A DNA stretch of 46,473 bases from positions 1-46,473 of the forward strand of contig JAUVGW010000003.1 in NCBI GenBank assembly GCA_030593565.1. The letters run 5' to 3'. Under the pieces are notes generated by a model that saw nothing but the letters and a program-made list of their open reading frames with translations, did not search any database and was not told where the DNA came from. The stretch is from Phycisphaerae bacterium (lineage in GTDB: Bacteria; Planctomycetota; Phycisphaerae; UBA1845; UTPLA1). Shown in pieces: positions 1 through 9,600 of this stretch. The first letter of the stretch is position 1; every line of letters starts with the position of its first letter. Position numbers and translations under genes: made by a program.

Positions 1-121
1 GGCTCAAATTTTTTGGTTTTTTTTAACGCGATGAACCGCACAGCCGCGTAGCCATCCGATCGGCGGTGGCGGAGGGCTCGCTGCGCTTCGCCTTGGCTTG
101 ATTCCTGGGTGCGCTGTGTTT

Positions 122-165
122 TCGTCGGGCTGCGACACGGAATGTAGTATTCCGCCGAAATCGTC
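122..165. repeat. Short partial copy of the GGGCTGCGACA..GAATGTAG / CCGCCGAA..GTCA repeat family (see 13410-13570)
   Basis: GGGCTGCGACACGGAATGTAG followed by CCGCCGAAATCGTCAC resembles the reverse complement of the right arm of the 13.4-kb element (GGGCTGCGACATTGAATGTAG) and its outer CCGCCGAATCTGTCA. Confidence 0.5.
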
Positions 166-227
166 ACACGCCTATTATCCTGCCGCGGGTGTACGTCATT
201 TCAGTAGGGAAGGACAAGGGCCCCCGG

Positions 228-265
228 CAGGAAGACCGGCTCGAGACGAGCCGGCTCACTGGGTC
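228..265. repeat. Palindromic repeat CAGGAAGACCGGCTCGAGACGAGCCGGCTC(A/G)CTGGG, copy 1
   Basis: Near-identical stretch at 18820-18855; internal inverted repeat ACCGGCTCG..CGAGCCGG. Confidence 0.7.
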
Positions 266-531
266 GGGGGCAGCCGTTTCGCGGCTGGTTGTGTTGAGTG
301 GCGACCTCTCGTAGGATCAAGGGTATGACCGCCGCTTCGGAGCCAGCAGGACAGCGCGGCCTTCGGGTGCAACCAAAATGTGGCGCAGGCGTTCCGCCTG
401 TGGCCCCGCCGGCCAGGTGGCAGCGCAACGTTTCCGCCACCGCCGAGACGGCGGTGCCACAATTGACCCCACCGGTCTTGGCGCCGGCGCCGCGGTTCCG
501 CCGCGGGCTGCCAGATGGTGACGGGAGAGCG

Positions 532-969
532 ATGGCTTGGTGTTCCGCGACTGTTGGCGGGCGGTGGATAACGCGGCGGTCTTGGCCGGTCTTGCTTTGT
601 GTGCTGACGCTGGTGGGGTGCCAGGGATCGCGCGGACTGGCGGGTATTCAATCGGCCGATCCACGGGAGCGGAGCCTCGCGATTCGGGAGGCCGCGGAGG
701 CAAAGGATGCTCGTGCGATCCCATTGCTCGTCGATCGGCTGGAAGATGAGGACGATGGGGTTCGCTTCTATGCGATTCTGGGGTTGGAGCGGATCACCGG
801 CGAGCGTTTCGGCTATCATTACTCGAAGCCGGCACGGGAGCGTGCCGGTGCCGTTGAACGATGGCGAGCGTATGTCGAAGGGAGAGGCCACGGTGGCGCA
901 AAAGGAGGCGGCGGGGTCGGTGTTGGACCCGAAGCGTCGGCGCCCGGGAGTCCAGAGTCGAATAAATGA
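532..969 (+). CDS. HEAT-repeat-like lipoprotein (probable)
   Basis: In-frame ATG at 532 inside ORF 298-969; N-terminal hydrophobic stretch ending VLTLVGC (lipobox-like); SADPRERSLAIREAAEAKDARAIPLLVDRLEDEDDGVRFYAILGLERITG is HEAT/PBS-lyase-like. Confidence 0.6.
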   Translation: MAWCSATVGGRWITRRSWPVLLCVLTLVGCQGSRGLAGIQSADPRERSLAIREAAEAKDARAIPLLVDRLEDEDDGVRFYAILGLERITGERFGYHYSKPARERAGAVERWRAYVEGRGHGGAKGGGGVGVGPEASAPGSPESNK

Positions 970-1412
970 GCGAGACAAGCTCGGTAGAGCTGAACATTGC
1001 GAGCAACGCGAAGAGCCTGCCAGTCGTCCGCGGCGCAGTCGAGCGGATGGCCGCGATGGAGGGATTCTGCGAGAAGGATGCGCATGGCCTGATGTTGGCG
1101 ATCGATGAAGCGCTTGCCAATGTCATCCGGCACGGCTATGACGGGCGTCCCGATCAGCCGATCGCGATCAGGTTGACGACGGTGACGGGGCCGAACGAGC
1201 GTCCGGGTATTGCCGTGGAAGTCCGGGACAAGGGTCGACAGGTGGACCCGGCGACGATCCAGGGCCGCGATCTCGACGATGTGCGGGCCGGTGGGCTGGG
1301 TGTGCACATCATTCGGACGGTAATGGACGAGTACGATTACAGTTGTCCACCGGCGGGCGGGATGCTGCTCCGGATGGTCAAGTATGTCGGGCCGGGTAAC
1401 GCTCAGGGTTGA
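966..1412 (+). CDS. RsbW/SpoIIAB-like ATP-binding protein (anti-sigma factor / serine kinase family)
   Basis: HATPase N-box LAIDEALANVIRHGYDG and later VEVRDKGRQVDP and GLGVHIIRTVMDEYDY motifs; start overlaps the upstream gene stop by 4 nt. Confidence 0.85.
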   Translation: MSETSSVELNIASNAKSLPVVRGAVERMAAMEGFCEKDAHGLMLAIDEALANVIRHGYDGRPDQPIAIRLTTVTGPNERPGIAVEVRDKGRQVDPATIQGRDLDDVRAGGLGVHIIRTVMDEYDYSCPPAGGMLLRMVKYVGPGNAQG

Positions 1413-1457
1413 CCGGCGGGACCGCGAAACGAGCCAACGAAGAAAAGACCTCGCACA

Positions 1458-1808
1458 ATGGCAGAAAAGCAGAACAGCCTGATCAAGGAAATCCGGAGAT
1501 CGGACGGAGCGACGGTGGTCGTGTTGGCGGGAGATGTGGACCTGCACCACTCACCGGAGCTGCATGCCGAGCTGGTGGAACTCGCCGGGGAACGTCCTCC
1601 TCGGTTGTTGCTGGACCTAGCGGAAGTGCCGTACATGGATTCGTCCGGCGTGGGGACGTTGGTCGAGGTGTTCCGGCGTGTGAGTTCGTATAAGGGCAAG
1701 ATGGTTTTATTCGGTCTGAACGACCGCGTACGTAGCGTGTTCGAGATCACGAAGCTGGATCGTTTCTTCACGATTTGCGAGACCGAGGAGCAGGCCGCGG
1801 AGACGTAG
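1458..1808 (+). CDS. STAS-domain protein (anti-sigma factor antagonist / SpoIIAA-like)
   Basis: VVVLAGDVDLHHSPELHAELVELA...LLLDLAEVPYMDSSGVGTLVEVFRRV: STAS fold with the conserved DSSG phosphoacceptor region. Confidence 0.88.
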   Translation: MAEKQNSLIKEIRRSDGATVVVLAGDVDLHHSPELHAELVELAGERPPRLLLDLAEVPYMDSSGVGTLVEVFRRVSSYKGKMVLFGLNDRVRSVFEITKLDRFFTICETEEQAAET

Positions 1809-1952
1809 AACGTATCCCGAAGTTGCCTGTGTCATGGGCGACCCCGGCCAAGGATGAGCCACCGCCGGACGCCGGACCCACAGATTGGCAAGATAACGCG
1901 GGACGCCGGCGCCACGGATTCGAGGGTGGTTCCCGGCTTGGCGTGAGCAACC

Positions 1953-2819
1953 ATGGGCGATACACCGGCGCAAGGCAAGCAATCGGCCCCGGGGGCCGTG
2001 GTGAGGTCGATCGAGGCGATCGGCGACGAAACGATCGGCCGGTTTCGTCATAGTGTCGGATTCGTCCAATTCCTCGGGGGGGTGACTTATCTAACGTGGG
2101 ATGCGGTGGCGTGGGCGTTTCGCGCGGTATTCACTCGCGAGGTGCGGCTGGGCGGGGCGAACGTGCTATCGCAGATGGTTCGCGTGGGCGTTCGGAGCGT
2201 GCCGATCGTCGCGCTCGTGCAGGTGTTCATCGGGATCATCCTTGCGCTGCAAATGGCGCCGACGTTGCGGGAATATGGTCAGATTCAGCGCGTTGCGGAT
2301 ATCGTGGGGATCGCCATCTTCCGCGAGTTGGGGCCGTTGCTGTCGGGCATCGTGCTGTCGGGTTTTGCCGGGGCCAGCATCGCTGCCGAGCTGGGGGCGA
2401 TGGTGGAAGGGGAGGAAATCAAGGCACTGCGCGCGACGGCGTTGAATCCGATCCGCTTTCTGGTGGTTCCGCGATTCCTCGCGACGACGGTGATGCTGGT
2501 GCTGCTGACGGTTGTCGCCGACATAGTGGGCGTATTCGGCGGCTTCTTGACGAGCACGTTGATCCTGGACATCGATGCCGTCCAGTACATCAGCTACACA
2601 CGGGAGGCGTTGACCCAGAAGGACTTCGTGACGGGTCTCGTGAAGGCGGGTGTGTTTGGGGTGATGATCTCGGTGATCGCCTGCTACGAGGGATTGAACG
2701 TCAGCGGCGGCGCCGAAGGCGTGGGCCGTGCGACGACCAACACGGTCGTGAAGTGCATCGTCGCGCTGATCTCCGGCGACGTGATCTTTACGGCGGTCTT
2801 CTACGCGTTCGGGTTGTAG
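1953..2819 (+). CDS. mlaE: MlaE/YrbE-family ABC transporter permease
   Basis: ALVQVFIGIILALQMAPTLREYG, FRELGPLLSGIVLSGFAGASIAAELGAMVEGEEIKALRATALNPIRFLVVPR is the MlaE permease signature. Confidence 0.9.
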   Translation: MGDTPAQGKQSAPGAVVRSIEAIGDETIGRFRHSVGFVQFLGGVTYLTWDAVAWAFRAVFTREVRLGGANVLSQMVRVGVRSVPIVALVQVFIGIILALQMAPTLREYGQIQRVADIVGIAIFRELGPLLSGIVLSGFAGASIAAELGAMVEGEEIKALRATALNPIRFLVVPRFLATTVMLVLLTVVADIVGVFGGFLTSTLILDIDAVQYISYTREALTQKDFVTGLVKAGVFGVMISVIACYEGLNVSGGAEGVGRATTNTVVKCIVALISGDVIFTAVFYAFGL

Positions 2820-2939
2820 GGAGAACTTTCCTCCATTATTGACGCTTTTATGGCCGATTGAGCATCTCGCATCCACCGGAAACCCACGGATTGCGATCCA
2901 TGGGCTTTGGGGTGTGCTTCATTGGCCATTTCAAGCATC

Positions 2940-2986
2940 AAAAAAAGCCACGCGGCCCGGCGAATGCGAACGCCGAACCGCGCGGC
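2940..2986 (-). terminator. Rho-independent terminator for the minus-strand gene at 3021-3335
   Basis: Minus strand reads GCCGCGCGGTTCGGCG-ttcgcatt-CGCCGGGCCGCGTGGC-TTTTTT: long GC stem plus T-run. Confidence 0.75.
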
Positions 2987-3020
2987 CGAGTCAGGTATGT
3001 ACCCAAGCGCGTGTTTGATC

Positions 3021-3335
3021 CTATCTTGCGAGCGGCATCAGAGCCCCCGCGTCCTGCCAATTATCCTCCCAACCTTCGTCGTCCCACCCACCGTCGTCCC
3101 CGACACCTTGACACTCGGGCTGAGAGCCGCCGCACTCGCCCTCCGACCAGCCGGGCACTTCTCCAGAGCCGAAGCCCTGATGGTCAAACCCCTGGACGAA
3201 CCCGAAGACCTGCTGGAGCAGATCCTCGTCGATGGTGACGTTGCACCCCCCCGGCGCGCTGAACGCCGTGGCAACCAACATGGTGGACATCGCCGCCGCG
3301 ACGACCTTCTTCCGCTTGGCAAAGTTCTTCAACAT
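3021..3335 (-). CDS. Small secreted acidic protein of unknown function
   Basis: MLKNFAKRKKVVAAAMSTMLVATAFSAPGGC signal/lipobox-like N-terminus, Gly/Asp/Trp-rich C-terminus, strong terminator downstream. Confidence 0.5.
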   Translation of the reverse strand: MLKNFAKRKKVVAAAMSTMLVATAFSAPGGCNVTIDEDLLQQVFGFVQGFDHQGFGSGEVPGWSEGECGGSQPECQGVGDDGGWDDEGWEDNWQDAGALMPLAR

Positions 3336-3557
3336 CAGTCTTGCTCCTTTCCTTTTCGTTCCGTCGAATGGTCCGAGCCGGTGCGAGGTTCGGATCTCGG
3401 AAAGTCGCTGGACATCAGAAACGTATGATTCCGCCCACGTTTGGGCAAACGCCGGAGGCGACGAGATCCCGCACGCGGCGGCTATCGGTTCGATGGGGTG
3501 GTCAGGCGGTCCCCGTCCGCTAGAATACCGGGCCTTGGCAAACTGGAGGACGCAGAC

Positions 3558-4127
3558 ATGCCGTATGACGAGATCGAATTCGAATCCGAAGAAGCCATGG
3601 AGAAGGCGGTCGACTTCCTGAAGAAGGAGTATCGGGGCGTCCGGACGGGACGCGCCTCGCCGGGGTTGGTTGATCAGATCAAGGTCGTCGTGCCCGCCTA
3701 CGGCGACGCGCCCATGGACCTGAAGTCGCTCGCGACGATCTCAACACCCGATGCCTCGCTGCTGATCGTCAAGCCGTTCGATCCGAGCACGCTCAAGGAC
3801 ATCGCGCGCGCGCTCCAGGAGGCCGACATCGGCATCAACCCTCAGAGCGATGGCAAGGTCCTCCGCCTGCCCGTGCCTCCGCTGTCGGGCGAGCGCCGGC
3901 AGCAGATCGCCACACAGGTCAAGAAGATGGCGGAGGGGCAGAAGGTCGCGCTGCGCAACGCCCGTCGCGACGCGATCCAGAAGATCGACGCTGAGAAGAA
4001 GGCCGGCGACATGCCCGAAGACGACGCCAAGAAGGGCCACGACGCCATGGACAAGCTCACGAAAAAGTACGAGGGCACCATCGACGATCTGATGAAGGCG
4101 AAAACGAAGGAAGTCACCGAGATCTGA
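3558..4127 (+). CDS. frr: Ribosome recycling factor
   Basis: MEKAVDFLKKEYRGVRTGRASPGLVDQIKVVVPAYGDAPMDLKSLATISTPDASLLIVKPFD...LPVPPLSGERRQQIATQVKKMAEGQKVALRNARRDA. Confidence 0.97.
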   Translation: MPYDEIEFESEEAMEKAVDFLKKEYRGVRTGRASPGLVDQIKVVVPAYGDAPMDLKSLATISTPDASLLIVKPFDPSTLKDIARALQEADIGINPQSDGKVLRLPVPPLSGERRQQIATQVKKMAEGQKVALRNARRDAIQKIDAEKKAGDMPEDDAKKGHDAMDKLTKKYEGTIDDLMKAKTKEVTEI

Positions 4128-4183
4128 CTCGGTGCCGCGAGCCGTCTCAGCGGGCGTAACCACTTCCACAGCCAACAACGCGA

Positions 4184-5839
4184 TCAAGTGAATCTCGCCG
4201 CGATAGGCATCCGCCGTCCGACGCCAAAGGCGCGGCTAGTTACCTTCAAGCCGGTGGCGGCCTGTTTGCGCTTGTACTCGTTGAGGTCCACCTTGCGGAT
4301 GACATCACGGACCGTGGCTTCGTCGAAGCCGAGCTTGATGATCGCCTCGGCCGATTCCTCCTGTTCGACATAGCGGTGCAGAATCGTGTCGAGCGTGTCG
4401 TAATCCGGTAGCGTTTGCTGGTCGTGCTGGTCGGGACGCAACTCGGCCGAAGGCGGCTTGGTGATGGTCGACTCCGGAATGACACATCGGCCGGCCTTGG
4501 CGTTGACGTGTCGGGACAACTCATAGACCATCGTCTTCGGCACGTCGCTAATGACCGCCAGCCCACCGCACATGTCGCCGTACAGCGTACAATACCCGAC
4601 GGCCAATTCGCTTTTGTTCCCGGTCGTGAGCAGCAGCCAACCGAACTTGTTGGACAGGCTCATCAGGATGTTGCCGCGGATGCGCGCTTGTATGTTCTCC
4701 TCGGTCACGTCCGGTGGGCGACCTTCGAACATCGGCACCAGACGCTCCTCGAAGACGTCGTGCATCTCACCAATCGGGATCAACTTGAAGTCGATGCCCA
4801 GATCCTCGGCGAGCACCCGCGCGTCGGTCACGCTGTGGTCGCTACTATACCGCGACGGCATGCCAATGCCGTGAACGCAATCGGCGCCGAGCGCCTCGAC
4901 GGCGACACAGGCGACCAAGGCCGAGTCGATCCCGCCCGACAGGCCCAGCACGACTTGTCGGAAGCCACACTTGCGCACGTAGTCGCGGGTTCCAAGGACC
5001 AATGCCTCCCAGACCGAGGCTGCGTTGTCGGGGTACGGCTCGAGACGGGCCTGCTTGGGCGTGTCCAGATCGACGAGCAGCAAGTCTTCGTTGAACGCCT
5101 TTGCCCGTGCCAACACCTCGCCCTTTGCTCCGAAGACGCAGCTTGCCCCGTCGAAGATCAATTCGTCGTTCCCGCCGACTTGGTTCACGAGCAGCAACGG
5201 CCGGCCATGTATCGCCGCTTGGCGGCCGAGCAGCTTCTCTCGAAAAGCCTGTTTCTCCATGACGAAGGGAGACGCCGAGGCATTCACGATCACGTCCGCT
5301 CCGGCCGTCACGAGCTCATCAAGCAGATTCCTACGATAGAGCTGCCGTTCAAAGATCCATTTGTCGTTCCAGAGGTCTTCACAGATGCTGATGCCAAGAC
5401 GGATGCGACGCTCCCGCAGCACCAATTCCACGACGCTCGCCTTGTCCGCCGGCTCGAAATAGCGGTGTTCATCAAAGACGTCATAGGTGGGAAGCAACGA
5501 CTTATAGCACTCGGCGACCAGTCGCCCGCCTTGACAAAACGCCACGGCATTGCGGAGTCCGCGGCCGATCGGTTCGGGATTCCGTCGGACGAATCCGATC
5601 AGGGCTGCCGGACCGTTTTGTGTGCATTCGGCAAGTCCCTCGATGGCTGCCGCGTTGTCTTCCACAAACTTCGGCTTCATCAAGAGGTCTTTCGGCGGAT
5701 ACCCAGTTACCGCCAATTCCGGAAACACCACGAGCTCCGCACCATCGGCTCGGGCTCGGTCGATGAAGGTCCGAATTCTCTCGCAGTTGCCGACGATATC
5801 GCCGACGAGCGGGTTGAGTTGGGCCAAAGCAACGATCAT
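4184..5839 (-). CDS. nadE: Glutamine-dependent NAD+ synthetase
   Basis: N-terminal nitrilase domain (MIVALAQLNPLVGDIVGN, VVFPELAVTGYPP) fused to NAD synthase domain (VVLGLSGGIDSALVACVAVEALG, TTGNKSELAVGYCTLYGDMCGGLAVISDVPKT). Confidence 0.96.
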   Translation of the reverse strand: MIVALAQLNPLVGDIVGNCERIRTFIDRARADGAELVVFPELAVTGYPPKDLLMKPKFVEDNAAAIEGLAECTQNGPAALIGFVRRNPEPIGRGLRNAVAFCQGGRLVAECYKSLLPTYDVFDEHRYFEPADKASVVELVLRERRIRLGISICEDLWNDKWIFERQLYRRNLLDELVTAGADVIVNASASPFVMEKQAFREKLLGRQAAIHGRPLLLVNQVGGNDELIFDGASCVFGAKGEVLARAKAFNEDLLLVDLDTPKQARLEPYPDNAASVWEALVLGTRDYVRKCGFRQVVLGLSGGIDSALVACVAVEALGADCVHGIGMPSRYSSDHSVTDARVLAEDLGIDFKLIPIGEMHDVFEERLVPMFEGRPPDVTEENIQARIRGNILMSLSNKFGWLLLTTGNKSELAVGYCTLYGDMCGGLAVISDVPKTMVYELSRHVNAKAGRCVIPESTITKPPSAELRPDQHDQQTLPDYDTLDTILHRYVEQEESAEAIIKLGFDEATVRDVIRKVDLNEYKRKQAATGLKVTSRAFGVGRRMPIAARFT

Positions 5840-6684
5840 CACCCGAGTATACCACTCCGCCAGGGAGCGAAGTAGCGCCAGAGACGTGAAGTAGCGCCAG
5901 AGGCCTGTAGAGGCATGGCAGTCTCGGCTGCTCGCCACAGGACTCGGCATCCCCCGCCGTCAAGCCTTCGATCCGAGCCCCGAGCGCAAGCGAGCGGGTC
6001 CGCGAATAGCCGGGCTGCCCGCAAACACCTTGCCCCGCCGGTTGAGGCTCTGAACGACATTCGTCGAAGCCGCTACGGACCCACGATGTCTGGACGGCGA
6101 CCGACCAAGAACACGATATGCGACGACATTGAATCCTCATGGTCGGCACCAGTGTGGTCCCCTGCGGACGGCCCCCCCAAACAATGTTCCTAAAACACGG
6201 GCCGACAAGCAGATATCGGTCGCACGACGCCTCATCCTCGGGCATCAGGCTTGTCACAAGGGGTCCCCCTCGCATATACTTGGAGGCAGCATTGACGGGT
6301 GCGGTACCGCCGGCGGGCGGCCCTCGCCCACCGAGGTACGACCCGGGAGAATGGGGCTCTGAAGGGTCGCTGCAACAATCCTGGGGTGCCTGCAAGGAGT
6401 CCGCAACGCGTGGGGGGGGCGTTCGTGGATGTACTCCCGCAAGATGTGATGGATTGAACGTCCGAGGACACATGGTGTGGGCGTAAGATCCAATTGATGT
6501 AACCGTATGGCGAGCAGAAGGGGACCGCTCCAAGCATGACCGGTACCACAGTGTTCGACGCTCGATCCGTTTTCGAGGTCCCGACAGAATCGTGGCCTCG
6601 CGTGGGTCGTCTTGCGCGTACACCCGGCGCCCGGCCGCTCTCCCGGCACACGAATCGCAGTTTGATCCATTGGAAGGATGAGTC

Positions 6685-9600
6685 ATGAATCGCTTGCATC
6701 GATTTGGCAACGTTCGGTGGTTTGGCGGCGTCGCACTGACCGCCGGCTTCATCGTGTCCATGTTGGCCGGTCCGGCCCGCGCGGAAGAGCGTAAGTTCGT
6801 GGTGATGCTGGCGCATTCGCCAAAGGCCGCCGCGCTTATGCCGGAGGACGAAGAGAACCCGATCGTCCTGCCGAATTTCGCCGACGTCTGGGATGCGTAC
6901 TTCGATCGCGTCAAGGATACGGGTGCGTCCGAAGTCGACTCGTTCGCCGAGTATTGGCTGGAGATCTCCTACGGCAATGTGAGCGTCAGCGGCGACGCAG
7001 TCGGCTGGGTCGAGGTACCTTGGCCGATTCTTCCGACATACCTTTTCGGGGAGAGCGGCGAGGGAGAGCCTCCCGGATCAATCGATGGATTGGTGCTCCC
7101 GTTCTACGATTTGAACAACTCTGGGACGCTCAATTCGTTTCAGGGTGAGGAAGTCCCCTTGACACAGGATCAGATGATTTTCATCGACTACAACGGCCAC
7201 CAGGATGGCACAGCCACGCCGGGGTATCCCCCTACCGCGGAAGCTCCCACGCAAGGGCTCGTGGACTTCCACCCATTGACCGGTCAGCCCGTGTGGACGC
7301 CGGGCGAGCGCTTCCGCGACCTCGACGGTGACGGTCAGTACGACGCTCTCCTGGAGCCGACTCGGGATGGGTGGGGATACGTTGTGCCCGACTGTTGCCA
7401 TCCGCATAGTGGCGGAGGCTGCGCTGATGACGACTGTGAGCTTGATGTCTGCGACGTGATGTCATCCTGCTGCGACCAAGAGGGGGAAGAACCCATACCG
7501 GGTGAGTGGACGCAGGACTGCGCGGATCTTGCGGTGGCAATTTGCCTTGTCCCCGACTCTGATCCTCCCTTGTCGATTTGCGAGGATTGCGAGCAGGACG
7601 GTGATATCCAGAACGAGGAATTTTGCGACACGGATCAGGATAACGCATGGGACTTCCCCGAGCCTTTCGAAGACTTCCTGATCATCTATGACCCCGATTC
7701 GAATGGCTGGGTCAAACTCGATCCCAGCCCGAAAAACCTGAACCCCCGAAGCCGGGCGTGGGCTGAGGTGTATATTCGAGCGAACTACCCCGGTTTTGTG
7801 GGTTCGATCGTTTCGGCAGCAGATGTTAACGACGGCAGCGGTTTCCTGGGTCGGTTTGGCAACGGAGTATATGACGGCCCTGACAGATGGCTCGAATCCG
7901 GCAGTGCGGCGTTCCCAAACGCCGGAAGCAAGCTTCAGCAGCGGCGGGGCGGCCAGATGTGGGTCTATGGCGCCACCACGCCCAGGCCCGACCTCGACGC
8001 CAACTATCCCTGGAGCTACAAGGATTGGTGGGAGGCCTTTTGGAACGACAAGCGTACGCAGGCGGGTCTGGCGCCGGAGACCCCACCGCTGCCACCAACG
8101 TGGGATGAGAGGATCCCGCAGTTGGTCGAATTCGATCCGACCAATCCTGGGATGCTCCCAGATCCGCCATCGGGCACCGACGACCCCCGGCCTTTCGCTG
8201 CCAACACCGGCGGCCCGAAGGCGCGGGTGGACCAGACCTGCGGTCCAGATGAAGACGGATTGCCTTGTGTCCCGCCGCCGCCGCCCCCGGGGCTCGACGA
8301 CTGTCCGCCTTGGCTCGAACCGAGTGGGGAAAGATGTACCCCGGTATGCGAGCCGACGCCGCCCGAACTAACGGATGGCTGTACGCTGCCGGCGCTCGAG
8401 CCGTGGAGCCGTGGCGATGGCGGGGGGACTCAGTTCATCGACATCAGTAATGGAAACGTCCTTCCCGACTTGCTCGACGAAAACACGGACGGCCTGCCCG
8501 ACTACTATGACGGACCGGCCGAGTGGGACGATCTTCCTTCGTCGATCTACCACGCGAGAAACACGTCCGGACTTGGCTGGCTCACCGGAGGCGGAAGCGT
8601 GTCGCTATTCGGCGGCAGCGCGTCTTTCGGCAACGGAGGTGATGGTCGGCCCGGCGAAGTGACCAGCACGACCAACACTGCTACCTACGGTGAAGATATC
8701 GGCACCGGCGACGGGGGTCCCGGGGGGCCGGACGGCACCATCCCCGCCGCTGGCCCATTGGCCTACAACATCCATGGCGCCAACGGCTATGACGGAGGCA
8801 ACGTCCTCAACCTTGAGTTCCTGACGTGGTACAAGACGCCTTTCTCGGGCCTTTCTGGTTTGGCATCAGCCGGCGGGAGCCTCTATGGAGCGGACCAGGG
8901 CGCGAACCAATTGGTCTCAATAAACTCGGCTGGGCCGTCCTGGACAGCCGTTGGTGGCAGATTCGACGGCGACGAGGGGGATGGGATCGAGATTCTCGTC
9001 ACGGTGTTGGCCTCTCATGGCGATTCAGAGAAACTATACGGCACTGGCACATACCATGATCCCGCTGAGCTCCCGATTCCATGGCCGGCGTTGTTCGAAG
9101 TCAGCGCGACGACAGGCGAGGCCACCTTCATCGCCTATCTCGCTTCCGTGGCGGTCCCCGCGGACATGGCCTACGACCCCGTCGCAGGAACCTTATATGC
9201 CATTTTCAACGGTAGCGACGATACCACTTTCCTGAGGGCGATCGACACGGCGACGGGCCAGATTACCTCCGTCGTCAGGCTGGGACAGTTGACAATCGGG
9301 TGTATGGGATTGGCCTTCGCTGCCCCTGACCTGTACACGATCGACAACGCATTCGACTGGGCGGCCAGGATCGACTTGAGTATCGATCCCACTGACCCTG
9401 ACGCGCCATACACCCTGAACCTCGATCCCCTGGACCCGGAAGCCCTGCCATTCGGTTTCGCGGTCCAGGCGATGACGTTCACAACGGACGGTGCTAATTG
9501 GTATGCCACGGATGAGACCGACCACTTTATCTCGATTGACGCGGCCAGTGGCGCCGCGAGCGACGAAGGCTCGCTAGGCTTTGCCTCGGCTCGCTCGCAT

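Noticed and set aside
4415-5875. 486-aa plus-strand ORF opposite nadE
   Set aside because: Antisense to a confidently recognised nadE; long antisense frames are common in high-GC DNA and no family motif is visible.
5868-5903. Short tandem GAAGTAGCGCCAGAG direct repeat upstream of nadE
   Set aside because: Only two units of about 15 bp; too little to support a regulatory claim.
5502-6914. 470-aa minus-strand ORF spanning the nadE upstream region
   Set aside because: Low-complexity Arg/Ser/Pro frame across intergenic DNA; overlaps nadE and the M6 gene out of frame.
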